Shown in pieces: positions 39,401-50,020 of a DNA stretch of 64,000 bases (position 1 is its first letter; each line of letters starts with the position of its first letter). The notes beneath the pieces are model-generated. The model did no database searches. It was not told the DNA's origin and saw nothing but the letters and a program-made list of their open reading frames with translations. The stretch lies in contig NC_064006.1 in the NCBI RefSeq assembly GCF_932276165.1, forward strand, positions 1,178,001-1,242,000, given 5' to 3'. This stretch comes from Plutella xylostella (taxonomy: Eukaryota; Arthropoda; Insecta; Lepidoptera; Plutellidae). The position numbers and the translations under genes are program-made.

Positions 39401-42400
39401 CCCCATCAAGATGACTAAGAAGGTTTGTTGATAGATTAACAATATACGAACTAGATGGAGTGTCACATACAAAACTTGTCGGACGTGTAATTAGTTCACG
39501 TCGACGTCGATTCTGCACCTGTGCTGCATCTCTTATCATGAGTTATCTTAGATTAGCAATATAACAAAGACGTCTGTTGTACTAAACTCCTCAAGTGTAC
39601 GCACTGCGCGTGCGCGTGTCAAAAACTAGTCAAAAGGTTGAGCATTTCTCAACTTTTGTCCATATAGTTAGTTCCGTCCAGCTGTCATTATCAGTGAATA
39701 AATCGGCACGCGTGGTTTTCATAGAAATGTGTGCATTTGTGGTGTCTAGTAAAATAGACGTCTGTGTAATATATACACATACCAAACTCGGTCGTGTAAG
39801 TATTTTACGTCGACGTCGATCCTGCACCTGTGCTGCATCACCGTGGACCGCTACTACGCCATCGTCAAACCGCCCAAATACCCCATCAAGATGACTAAGA
39901 AGGTTTGTTGATAGAGATACTGTAATTTTAAAACAGGGAATTTTACTTAGATCAATATACCGGCATACAGTACGTCAAGAACAGGTTTGCTAGTTTATCG
40001 AAAACTAAAAAAGTTTGCGTTTTCTCGCAATGGCGCCTCTGGCGGAAACTATCCCAAAACTTTTGATAGATAATGTGTGCCTATGACAGAAGGAAACCAA
40101 AACTTTTTTCGATTACGTAAGTTGCAAAACACGGGTTTTGTTAGGCCTGAAGGACCATTCTGGGAAAAACTCTGAAGTCGACGTCGATCCTGCACCTGTG
40201 CTGCATCTCCGTGGACCGCTACTACGCCATCGTCAAACCGCTCAAATACCCAATCAAGATGACTAAGAAGGTGCGTTGATAGATTAACAATATACGAACT
40301 AGATGGAGTGTGGACAGACATGGACGTCGAAGTCGATCCTGCACTCCTTTTATCATAACTATGGCAGAAATATTATGAACTCTTTGTAAACTCAAGTGAT
40401 TTTTTCGTTTTTTTTTACGTTTTTGAGTGTGTAAATGGTAGGTACTAAAAATCTCTTCTATTTTGTGTGTTTTACAACAATAAACAACAGAAATGTTTAC
40501 TGTAGTTAAATAAAATAAAAATGCAAAGCCAATACAATTCTGACGGTAAATAATATGTAAAAAATGGGCTCTCAAATATATTCTTTATGTAATCAGAACT
40601 TTAATTAGATCTCTTTCACTTCAAAATATTTCACAATTTACAAAATTTCACGAGCATTACAATTTGCTGCCGCTTTGTCCAACTTTGTATTCAATTACAA
40701 ATACAATCTGATAATTACAAGTATTGAAACAAACAATTGGTTCGTAATTTGGAAGTAAAATTTAAAGTTTGCATGCAAATTTTATGTCCAATTTCGTCTG
40801 AAAATTTCATTTTATTGTACATTTTACGAAGTGCCTTTAACATTGGCCCTTAAACTTTATTTATTTAACCTTTCAGCAGGTTTATCCATTCATTTACGGA
40901 ATCATTTCATTTGTTCGACTATTGTGAATGCTGTTTCAATGGACATTCAACCTTTGAACATACTTAGCTGGATTTATATGCCAGCATGGTGTTTGAAGCC
41001 TAGACTAGCTATTTATTTTAACTCCAATATTATAATGCTTAGCTATCAGTCATAACTTTATACATACTATATTTAAAAGCGCTAATTTGGTGACTGTTTC
41101 TACCCCAAACTTATCAAAGCCTTTTTAGCCTTTCTCTAGCCAATATGACTTTACGCAGAAAGTGGCTGGGTAAAAATTGCGAACGATCAAGTTTTGTAGC
41201 ACTTTGAGAATCAGAAGATACCATAATTGGCGACGACTTAGTTTCAGGGCGTACGCCATCAGAATAAGTTTGCAACATCAAATTGTTAAAAGTTTAAATT
41301 CAGTCAATTTAATAAACGCCCTTTGTGAAATCGAAGTTCCTTTTCCTGGAACAGTCAAAACAAGATAATTGGAGAAATATAAATTTGGTTTCCGGAAAAT
41401 GAATGGTTAACAATTAGTATTGATCAAACGATTTGATAATTAAAATGAGTTTGTTGGTGTAGAAATAGACTTGATTCTATTTGACAACGAATTCAAGGTG
41501 ATTGCCGGGGTAATTTAAGATTGATTTAATTGTTTTTTGATGTTGTGAGATGCCTTGTCAATTATTGTTCCACACCTGTAATTTTTAAATGAAAATGATA
41601 CGTTTTAATTATAAATCACAGAAAAAAACCAGAAAATGACAGTAAAAGCTCTCGGTTTCGCACTTCACATTCATCAATCATTTATTTTTACACTTTTGTT
41701 CAATTTATTTACCACTATCATTTACGGGAAAAATTATACTCTGCCGCATTTACGTTGATTACAAAAGTGGCTCTTTATAAAAATAAATATGTTTTTCTTT
41801 TGTTTATCAGCTTTCTCTACATACTCTTGTTAATTATTAATATTTTAAAGTTATTCGGTTAATTAATTACTTATTGCCTCACCACACTACATTAATAGGA
41901 AAGCCTCTATTACAAGCTTAGAAACTTACGAAAACTAAAAAAAAAATGATTTGTATCTGCATACATTATCTGACGAAAGTTTCATTATAGTTTCAACTAG
42001 AGGCGTCACTTAAGAAAAACGTAAACTTTTATAGTTTTCTCCAACTATCAAACCTGTACTAGCCATCCAGTTGTTCCATGGTATCTAAATTACAGTTGAA
42101 GGATATTTAAAAAAAAACTCACTCGTGTTTTTCCCAACAGATGGCGTTCGTGATGTTGGCAGCGACCTGGCTGAGCCCGGTGACGATATCCTACGCCCCA
42201 ATCTTCATGGGCTGGTACACCACCGAGGAACACCTCGAGTTCCGCAAGTACAACCCGAGGACCTGTGACTTCAAGGTCAACAAGCCCTACGCAGTCATAT
42301 CCAGCTCCATCTCCTTCTGGATCCCGTGCACCATCATGATCTTCACATACCTAGCCATATTCAAAGAGGCGAATAGACAGGAAAAAGCTTTACACGCCAG

Positions 42401-42875
42401 AGCCGGCAACGCTATGTTGATGCACCGGCATTCCAGAGAGGTAAATGACAAGAATGGAGCGTTGCACATAAACACGCCGACTAAAGACAAGAATATACTA
42501 AGGATGAAGCGAGAGCATAAAGCCGCAAGGACTCTTGGTATCATCATGGGTGCTTTCATCCTGTGCTGGCTTCCATTCTTCCTGTTCTACTTATCGACAT
42601 CCTTGTGTGGTGACGGCTGCGATCCACCTGAAACGGTGACTGTGATTATGTTCTGGACTGGATACTTCAATTCAGCGTTGAACCCAATCATTTATGCGTA
42701 TTTCAACAGGGACTTCCGTAATGCGTTCAAGAACACTCTGGCTTGTGCGTTCTGTAGCTTTTGCAGGCGAAGTGCGACGGATCTGGACGCTTTAGACCGC
42801 CTCGACCGGAGAGGGTCAGGTCAGTTGAGAGTTCCTATGGCCTCTAGACGTGCGTCAGATTTGACGTCTCTTTGA
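36296..42875 (+). CDS. Octbeta2R: beta-adrenergic-like octopamine receptor (Octbeta2R-like), four coding exons
   Basis: Joined exons 36296-36453, 38308-38431, 38955-39089 and 42141-42875 give 383 residues. This is a rhodopsin-class GPCR of the plasma membrane that in insects binds octopamine and raises cAMP through Gs (family knowledge). Seen: N-glycosylation sites at N5 and N9; TM1 about 26-50 with GNLLV; amine-binding D104 and disulfide C97 with C181; DRY at 121-123; W149; TM5 serines 193-195 and P201; CWLP at 281-284; NPIIY at 320-324; cysteines 341-347 for palmitoylation; a short tail. Subtype 2 is chosen because FWIPCTIMIFTYLAIF, GNAMLMHR and TPTKDK...MKREHKAARTLGIIMG match my memory of Drosophila Octbeta2R better than Octbeta1R or 3R. 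All junctions are GT-AG and keep the frame. The start has CCCCATGG context. Confidence 0.92.
37984..38078 (+). mobile_element. LINE/SINE tail fragment in intron 1
   Basis: AAAACCCTTCCTTCAGTGGA and CCCAGCAGTGGAGGCGTGAT match the tail at about 47085-47190 and antisense fragments at 5282-5600. Confidence 0.5.
38079..38270 (-). pseudogene. C-terminal fragment of an RTE-like LINE in intron 1
   Basis: The - strand frame reads GRPKKT, stop (TGA in place of the usual TGG), LDCVKEDIIIRECEVNEDMT, EDRVKWRDMTHKADSNKGKG, stop. GRPKKTW-LDCVKED is a hallmark of the C-terminus of a widespread insect LINE polyprotein (family knowledge). The GAAGAA tail of the element (CTTCTT at 38081-38095) marks its 3' end. 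Only about 60 codons remain. It sits just upstream of the exon 2 acceptor. Confidence 0.65.
38308..38431 (+). CDS. Octbeta2R: Octbeta2R coding exon 2
   Basis: Acceptor TTTTTTCGTCTGCAG ends at 38307 and donor GTCTGT begins at 38432. It encodes residues 53 (last base) to 94, the first intracellular loop and TM2 with SLAFADILVAVAVMP. Intron 2 is 523 bases. It is GC-rich relative to its flanks. Confidence 0.92.
38601..38684 (+). mobile_element. MITE family A remnant in receptor intron 2
   Basis: Both termini are recognisable, TACACTCACGATCAATGAAA and TTTTTCTTTGCTCCCGAGTG, with GTGTCGTCATTTTGAAAGTG between. The usual middle is deleted. Confidence 0.55.
38955..39089 (+). CDS. Octbeta2R: Octbeta2R coding exon 3 (TM3 and DRY)
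   Basis: The acceptor CCCTGCAG ends at 38954 and the donor GTTTGT begins at 39090. Exactly 45 codons, residues 95-139, carry C97, ligand-contact D104, TM3 and D121-R122-Y123. Phase 0 at both sides means this exon can be duplicated or skipped without a frameshift. Confidence 0.93.
39328..39422 (+). pseudogene. exon 3 copy 2, 5' truncated, one in-frame stop
   Basis: The last 31 codons of exon 3 are repeated, but with TAG replacing the TCG of the second STS serine. Downstream codons give the same residues as the true exon. It retains a GTTTGT donor. The first 14 codons, including C97 and D104, are absent. Confidence 0.85.
39479..39532 (+). pseudogene. exon 3 copy 3, middle fragment
   Basis: GGACGTGTAATTAGTTCACG followed by TCGACGTCGATTCTGCACCT matches the SSDVYFTSTSILHLCCIS codons with a small insertion, then stops matching after TGCATCTC. 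It lacks DRY and the donor. Confidence 0.75.
39791..39902 (+). pseudogene. exon 3 copy 4, missense changes
   Basis: Starts in GTCGTGTAAGTATTTTACGT, then reads STSILHLCCITVDRYYAIVK, PPKYPIKMTKK (S to T and L to P relative to exon 3), with donor GTTTGT at 39903. Confidence 0.8.
40176..40270 (+). pseudogene. exon 3 copy 5, open frame with only synonymous changes
   Basis: 31 codons identical in protein to exon 3 residues 109-139. The three differences I see (CTG/CTC, AAG/AAA, CCC/CCA) are synonymous. A donor GTGCGT follows, and an AG directly precedes TCG (CTCTGAAG|TCG), so it could be spliced in phase. It lacks C97 and D104, so any receptor using it in place of exon 3 should not bind amines (inference). 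Confidence 0.75.
40317..40346 (+). pseudogene. exon 3 copy 6, short remnant
   Basis: GACATGGACGTCGAAGTCGA and TCCTGCAC resemble the TSTSILH codons. It is about 30 bases only. Confidence 0.45.
40347..42140 (+). other. remainder of receptor intron 3
   Basis: AT-rich, with no further exon copy. Positions 41997-42042 are the inverted counterpart of 39150-39192. The acceptor TTTTTCCCAACAG ends at 42140. Confidence 0.6.
42141..42875 (+). CDS. Octbeta2R: Octbeta2R coding exon 4 (TM4 to C-terminus)
   Basis: One exon encodes residues 140-383: TM4, second extracellular loop with C181, TM5, a short third loop (about 215-262), TM6 with CWLP, TM7 with NPIIY, and the tail ending ASDLTSL. The TGA is at 42873-42875. 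The ATG at 42141 is internal, not a start. Confidence 0.93.
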   Translation: MAFVMLAATWLSPVTISYAPIFMGWYTTEEHLEFRKYNPRTCDFKVNKPYAVISSSISFWIPCTIMIFTYLAIFKEANRQEKALHARAGNAMLMHRHSREVNDKNGALHINTPTKDKNILRMKREHKAARTLGIIMGAFILCWLPFFLFYLSTSLCGDGCDPPETVTVIMFWTGYFNSALNPIIYAYFNRDFRNAFKNTLACAFCSFCRRSATDLDALDRLDRRGSGQLRVPMASRRASDLTSL

Positions 42876-43699
42876 GTTTCGCCTTACTCGTCTTGATCAG
42901 TGGTGACTGCTGTGTAGTCAAGGCCTAGTGCGGCAACGAATAGGACAGTTATGAAGACAGTGAATCGAAGTGCTAGTGATATAAAGAGTTTGGCCTAATA
43001 TTGATGGGACGTGAGGTCGTGTAGTGAATCTGTAAATAATAGGTTAGTTCATAAACTGTCTGGGTGTTTTTTAGTGGATTGGTTAAGTGGATTTTTGAAC
43101 TTATTGCAATTTATCAGTTAATTTAGATTAAGAATAATTTTATGCAAAGTAAAGCATAATTATATTATGTTTTGTCTGTAAGGTACCTATTTAAGTAAGT
43201 TAGGTATACCTATTATAATTACTTACCAAATATGAACAAATTTTACTTTTAAGTAGAAAATTTTAAAAGGTTATTAATAGGAATGTAGGTATTATCGAAA
43301 ATGTTAGACGTATGGTATGATTAATTTATCTCAATCTAAGTGATTACTAACAACGTACCTAATATTGAAACCAAAAATAATAATTATTATTCAATCAACT
43401 TTTAATATATCTCAATGTGTACAGTAGCTAAACATTTTTGTAATTTGTCAAAAATAAGAAACAGTCAATGTTGGAATTAATGAATAAGGCGGTTTGTAAG
43501 TTGGACAAGGTAAAAAGGATATACTTAGCTACTTATAAAACTAACTGTAAGTAGGCATTCACACCCCCAGAACAAAAGGGCTCATCTCAAAATATCACAA
43601 ATTTGAGTTACAATATAAAATTATTTACGTATGTTATATACGATGAGCATGACAACAGTGGCATTTTTATGTTGGAATGAGTGGGTTATGTGGTACAAG
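42876..43699 (+). other. probable receptor 3' UTR and downstream DNA
   Basis: Sequence stays moderately complex for about 200 bases after the stop, then becomes AT-rich. I could not choose a polyadenylation site with confidence. The first plain AATAAA I noted is at about 44027. Confidence 0.35.
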
Positions 43700-43895
43700 C
43701 AATTATATATATATATAAATGCTTGTGTTCATCGGATAGATTAGCCCTTTGGTACTGAGGGTGTATTAAATTTATATATATATATATATTATTTTGCTAA
43801 ATATATATATATATATATATATTATATTTATATATAAATGCTTGTGTTCATCGGATAGATTAGCCCTTTGGTACTGAGGGTGTATTAAATTAAAA
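43700..43895. repeat. ~63-bp direct repeat around a TA microsatellite
   Basis: ATAAATGCTTGTGTTCATCG to CTGAGGGTGTATTAAATT appears twice, at 43715-43771 and 43835-43891, with (TA)n runs before, between and interrupted by TTATTTTGCTAAA. The copies look identical. Confidence 0.85.
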
Positions 43896-44801
43896 AAAAA
43901 ACTAATTCCAACATCATCATTATATGATCGATGTATGAGTAACAAAGTAATGATACTTCACAGGAAAAGAACAGATAAAAAAGTACCTACCTACATCTAG
44001 ATTTTGTTTTTTATGGATTTTGATAAAATAAATGGAGTAGTTGTTTACTTTCTTAGACATCACCTTTTCAAAGTCATTTTTATATGTTAGTTACCTACCA
44101 TGCAATAGAATTATAATATACGGTAAATTGTTTAAAAATATGATTGTAATATTGTATTTTTCTTTTTTAATCGTCACACTTTTAAAGCAAGTCCTATTTA
44201 TTAACAATAAACATTTTATTATTGTATTATAATTATGACTTTTAGAAATTAAAAAATGTAGATAATAAATATAAATTACTAGCAGGTAAATTATTAGATT
44301 TAAATACCTATGATAGATTGTATAAAATTATGAGATTTATGTTTAAAACATTATTAGAAAGATTACGGTAATAAAATAATGGGGATGAATAACGCTTCAA
44401 TAGAGAAAAGTAAACATTTTAAAAATAATTATTATTATTATCGATGTGCTACTATTATTAATTGTTAACAAACCATTAGAATTGGTGTTTCAGTGTTGTG
44501 TGAAATGTAGGAATATTCTTCCTCTGCGATTAACTTGATACTTTCCTGAAGGTAACGATATATCCTACGGTCCAGTACACTCATAATATCTCCATTTTTT
44601 CACTTTGTTATGGGCGGTTCTCACACTCCCACTCCCACTACTCACATGACACGTGTTGCGTGAATTTTATCATTACAGCCTAAAATTAAAGATACAAAAT
44701 TGTATGAGCGCACATTTTCTGTGTGTTGAAATGGCCGGTGTGATGCGTGGTAGTGTGAGAACAGCGATATTTAGTGGAAGCTTTTTATTTATTTATTTAT
44801 A
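43896..44801. other. gene-free AT-rich stretch
   Basis: No exon or element recognised. Confidence 0.4.
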
Positions 44802-44920
44802 CAGGGTTTTGCACAGTAACCCAAAAGGGGGGTCAAACTAATCAACTTTTTGAAAAAAGTAAAAAACATTCTTAAAAGGATGTTCTTTTTAGCTTTCTAT
44901 ACCACTTTTGCAAAACCCTG
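44802..44920. mobile_element. 119-bp MITE with CAGGGTTTTGCA TIRs and TA flanks
   Basis: CAGGGTTTTGCACAGTAACC at the left. The right end, reverse-complemented, is CAGGGTTTTGCAAAAGTGGT. TA lies at both flanks (44800-44801 and 44921-44922). Non-coding. Confidence 0.7.
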
Positions 44921-47084
44921 TATATCGAAGACCTTTTAAAATACTTTCACAAATAGTCTCCATAAGGTACTAAAAAGTGTTTATATTATGATTGATATGA
45001 TACTCCATATACAAACTATATCCAGTACGATATGAAATTACCTTTTCTATAAATATACCTACATGATTCTTGATCTTACTAACAAAGCTATTACTTCCAA
45101 CTTTTGCTTTAAATCCAGTGAAGTTACTAACGTGTTTTAATTAATAGGAGATACAAAATTATCACTAAACAATGATAATCGTGCAAAGATTAATACTAAA
45201 CCCACTACTTAACAAAAAAGGTAAAATTTTAAGAAAAAGTAACCCAAAATTTTGTATAGATGTTTCAAAAAATCATTTTAAAATAATAATATTTCTTCAT
45301 TGGGACTGTTTAATACAATTTGCTAGTTGTGAAAACAAATTATATATTAGCTGTTGTGAATTCAATGGGTCTTCCTTTTAAAAGTAAGTAAAATTAAGAT
45401 TCAATCTTTTTGTAAACCAACCGTAAATATAGAATATTATACTTACCTACTTACATCCAATAGGCCGATTCTAGGGGAATAATATTTTAGTAAAAACTGA
45501 CAACGCTTAAAGATAAATATGAAGACATGAGTGAAGTGACACTTTTAATAAAAAAAGAATCTTCGGCAGCACTTATAAAACATTGTTCCTCAGTATTAGC
45601 CCTAAATTAAAGTCTTAGCCAAATTTTAGTATGTTTAAATAAAATATAATATCATTGTTACAGTAAGAAACTGTATTTAAAATCACGATTGTAGCACTCG
45701 TGCATGTAAAAAAGTAATAATTATGGTTGTGACTTCTTTATATATAATTGATAAATTCAGAAAAATAAATCATAGGCATATCGAAATTAAAATACCCTTG
45801 CCCCGTTTTCTGTACAGACATTTTTGTATTTTAATACTTACTAATATTTTCACTAATCTTTTTTTTTGAGCATCGCATACATTTTATTGTTCAATAAGTT
45901 GCTAAAACAATCCAAAAATTTAATTTTAATGTTTTTAATTTTTGTTCATAAATTTACTTGATCTAGGTACTCTAGATCTAGAAAATGAATTTTAGCACTG
46001 TGCAATGATTAAAATCTACCCTGGATCCTATTTTTAGGTATAATTATTATGTCATGTACATTTTTATCGCAATTAATGTCACAATTTATCCGTGTATTCA
46101 TAGCAATATTATAGACAAAATGGTGTCAACTTCTTCATTTTGTTGTACCTCTTTTGTTTTCAATCCGTCCAGTTGTTTTTCACTTATAAAGTCTTGTTTG
46201 TTAATGTTTTATAGCTGTTTTCCTTTGTTAGCGATTAAAAAATTAGTACTTATGTAAAAAAAAAACTATTCAGTGTGAATTTAGATTTTATTAAGTATGT
46301 AAAATGTATCTGAATAATCGTACAGCAATACGTAATTATAAAAAAATCCTAGGTCAGTGTATAGTGTAGTCATTTTGTAAGTAAATTTGAGTGTATAGGA
46401 ACAAATTAAATAGAAAGTTTTATTCCAAATATACTTTGTAAATAAACTGCTGGTTCTGTTGAAATTTTATGAAAAAATCGTTTCTACTTTATGAAATTCT
46501 AATCTCTACATAATATTTCGACTGTGATAATTTATTTTATGTAATAATAATTTAACGTAATGTTACCATTTACCAAAGTTACACATATAGTAATTTATCT
46601 GCTATTTTATTTGCTTAAAACTATTTTCTTTTAAATTGAGATCAAATTATTCAAATCTATGTATACCTACTACTTACTTAATTCAGTTAAATATTTTTCT
46701 TTTCATTATTAACAATTCTTTAAATATATACTGTTAGAATATTAATGAGATAAATAATTTACATAAACAATGTAATATTGCTATAAATTTAAATTATTGA
46801 AAGAAATATTGGTGACATTTTAACCAATAGGAAATTTTATGAGATGTGCATGTAATCAAAATGCTTTTTGCAACATTAAACGATATTATTTCGTATATAA
46901 CAAATTGTTGCTCTTTATTGAAAATCCTTTACCGTTTAGTTAAGTTACGCTAAGTCCATATTTGTATCATTTCCTTGTATCGAATCTCTGTAGCGTATTT
47001 TAAGCGCGTATCATGATCGCTCGTTTGGACTACATCATAAAATAGCAATCCTATCCAATAGTTAGTCGTCCAACCCGCACTTGG
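44921..47084. other. gene-free AT-rich stretch
   Basis: Over 2 kb of AT-rich DNA. Short frames at 45172 and 46054 have no motif. I see nothing else. Confidence 0.4.
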
Positions 47085-47190
47085 GTCCACCAACCCGCAC
47101 TTGGCCAGCGTGGTGGACTAGCCCTAAAACCCTTCCTTCATTGAAAGGAGACCCGTGCCCCAGCAGTTGGGACGTAATGGGTCGTGATGA
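47085..47190 (+). mobile_element. LINE/SINE tail fragment
   Basis: CCAACCCGCACTTGGCCAGC, AAAACCCTTCCTTCATTGAA and GACCCGTGCCCCAGCAGTTG. The CCAACCCGCACTTGG block is present twice, 14 bases apart in register. Same family as 37984-38078. Confidence 0.55.
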
Positions 47191-49344
47191 GAGCCAATAG
47201 TAATGAGGACCTGCTAAGCCTTAAAAGAGGTTTCTCTCATACAAAAATAACTTTTTTAATGTATTAAAATACTGTAAGTAAATTTACAATGCAAAGTCTG
47301 TTTGATTTGAGTTTTTACTAATACCGAAGAAGCTAGTTTGGACTTAAGCTTCTAAAGAAAACCATACTATTTATTTTTTTTGCGCCAAAAATCGTTGAAC
47401 AAACTTTGCCTAGAATGCACCATCCCCTTTTGGCTTACCCTTTTTAAGACCACGTATAGGTATTTTGTTTTTGTCAAGGTTTAGCAAAAAGCAGCAAAGA
47501 TGGGCGTATGTATGTAAATGAGGGAAGATTTATTGCCGGATGGATGTCCGGCTGAGGATAGCCTTGTCATGACGTGTGATACATGTGGGTTTGGAGTGCG
47601 GAGTGCCTCTAGTACAGTCAGCCAGACAGGTATTTGACCACTCCACTATAGTGAATAGAGTCTGTGGCAGACTGTACTTACTAGATACACTTTTACAAAC
47701 TTACGAGTAGAGGAGTGATCGCTATTTTGTTTTATTCCTTACAGTGCTAGACATAGGTGGAGACAGATTAGATATATTAGATTTTGATATGGTCTGCCAT
47801 GTTATTTGTCTTCAATGGCAATAATTATCTCAAGATTAAAGTACAAATTGCTATACCACTTGAACAAGCAAGCAATTTAGGTATTTATTCCAATAAAATA
47901 GCTTTCGTGGAAAATAATTGTTTAAAACTCAATTAATTAAAAGTTTCGCGAATAGTTTGTTTTAATTTGAAACGGGTGAAATATTATTTTGCTGCTAATG
48001 TTTTTAAGTGGTTGGAAATGTATGCTTCAGAGGAAACTAAAGTAAGTATTTTATTAAATGTCCACAGCAGATTTAGATTTAAAGGTATGTTTTAAGTAAG
48101 TACTTTCTAATAAAATTTGCATATTATTATCAGTCTTAAAATCGCATAGCCTTTACCATCACTGTTCTAAAAACACTCAAATAATATATAAAGAGGGTTA
48201 GCAGTATAGTCAATGAACCAACTTTATTTTATTATTAATATTTTCATGAATCCAGTCTTTACTGACTATTATCTTAGGTCGTTTTCCAACTTAGCTCAAC
48301 TGAAGGGCGTACCATGCTACATTTGCCTAATCTAAATTCTGACCACATCTAGCAGTATACCTGGGGATGGGGATTAGAATGTGCCCAGTGGTAGACTACC
48401 ACTTGGTGAAAACGATAGCATTTTTATAAAACTCAGGTTACCAATCCTCAACACAACTTTCGAGTAGAGTTGCTAAGAATTGCTTGTAAAATTATCACTA
48501 TAGTTATTGTTCTACGACTCTCCATCGCCACTGGCTGGCTATTTTAAAAGCCGTGTAACAGTATCAACTCAACAAAAAAACGTTTTTTACGATTTAGCAA
48601 ACAACGATTTTTTGAGTTACGTCATTATTGTACTTAAGTTACGTTGGTACAGTCATTGGTAGAAAATTTGGTGAAGGTCCACCTTAAAGTATCAATTTAA
48701 CAGGTTCATGTCACAAACACTGACAGAGGCGAATTCAATATCGGCTCCTTGGGAGTAAAATGTCCCCCTGGAACGTACTTTCAACCCTTTTTTGCGCAAA
48801 CTAGCCAATTTAATTCTATTACCCTCCACTCTGCGTGGGTTCGCATAAAATTACGATTATTTCTACCGTGAAATAGAGAAGACGATGTGAAGTCACCAGT
48901 AAATTGCTAAATGTGATTCCGCTATCTCAGAACATATTATTATTATTCACCTGTTTTGTAACGAGTCCTTATTCCGAAGGAAAGGGCCATTTTAATGTTA
49001 TCGCGAGGAAGGATCGTATTGTTTTGTGAGATAAAATTTTATTAATACTTGAAGGGGTCTTTCCGTATTTATAATACGCAAATTGTGAGCAGGGTATGCT
49101 AAGGTGTAGAAAGTTTTAATGAAGCATTTATTTATTTTACTTATATATTTTATTTTATTTTATTTATTATAATATTAGTTATACCTACTCTTTATAAAGC
49201 CAGTCTGCTTATAGGCATTTTTTTCTTAAAATTGCAAGGTAACTTTGTTCTATGAAAGTGATGTTAATTTAAATTTTTATAACCTTACTTATTCCTATAC
49301 CTCGTACTAATTAGTCTCACTATATACACGTTCTATGAAATCTT
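47191..49344. other. gene-free stretch
   Basis: No exon, RNA gene or clear repeat recognised in over 2 kb. Confidence 0.4.
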
Positions 49345-49518
49345 CAGGGTACAGTGCGAGTTTTTTCACCTATCGAGAAGTGAAATCGAAACGGAAATTT
49401 GTATGGCGCGGGAGACACGCCACCTAGCGGTAAGTAGCTCTAATAGCTCCGCGCCATACAAATCTGCGTTTTCGATTTCACTTCTCGATAGATGAAAAAA
49501 CTCGCAATCGAGGCCCTG
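49345..49518. mobile_element. palindromic MITE
   Basis: Ends CAGGGTACAGTGCGAGTTTT and, reverse-complemented, CAGGGCCTCGATTGCGAGTT. The arms share TCGAGAAGTGAAATCGAAA and ATTTGTATGGCGCGG, leaving a ~45-bp centre. Confidence 0.7.
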
Positions 49519-50020
49519 AATCCTACTGCCTACTCCCCTGACGGAAGGAATCCTGATTTATGAATCACAAGAATGAAAATCACGTGATATGACAGCCGAG
49601 ATACTGATATATGTTACTGAGTAGAGAATAGACCTCTATAATAATAATATATCTTACCCATGAAATGACCAAGTCACTGCCAAGTCATCGCAATTCGTCT
49701 TCTTGATTTTCTAAGGCGTAAACGGTATTTAGTTGCAATAATAACGTTAAATATTTAACCAAACAACAAACATACCTAATTAATTTAAAGTACCTAGTTG
49801 TAATGTAAGTTAGTACTATGTACATACATATTTTCACGACTGTAATCCCCGAAGGGGTAGAGGTAGAGGTCATCCGCTTTTCGCTGCACATTTGTACTCA
49901 CGTGATAGGTCGCGAGCCGTATCGCCGTTAGTACTAATATTATATTATTATTACGTCGTATAGAATGTTGAATGAACCATTATAATTAAATATGACAACT
50001 TAAGGTAGGCTTCCAGCTAT
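49519..50020. other. stretch with one dispersed repeat
   Basis: At about 49855-49935 on the - strand lies the repeat GATACGGCTCGCGACCTATC ... TGTGCAGCGAAAAGC also seen at 13560. No gene seen. Confidence 0.4.

Larger units (their letters stand above)
39060..40312 (+). repeat. segmental duplication inside receptor intron 3
   Basis: Unit 1 (about 39060-39462) and unit 2 (about 39870-40310) each contain an exon-3 end, an intervening intron stretch (TTTTAAAACAGGGAATTTTA, GCAATGGCGCCTCTGGCGGA, GTTGCAAAACACGGGTTTTG), a second exon-3 end and then ATTAACAATATACGAACTAG, ATGGAGTGT. They are about 95% alike except for a ~45-bp indel, so pairs of exon ends were duplicated together. Confidence 0.8.

Noticed and set aside
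39328..40270. Mutually exclusive alternative exons for TM3 of the receptor
   Set aside because: All copies lack the first 14 codons including the disulfide Cys and the amine-binding Asp, one has a stop, and no convincing acceptor with a polypyrimidine tract precedes them. Kept as duplicated exon debris with a note on copy 5.
38979..40575. Antisense frames repeating LSHLDGVLQRF-like peptides
   Set aside because: They are reverse-strand readings of exon 3 and its copies in the octopamine receptor gene, not a repeat protein family.
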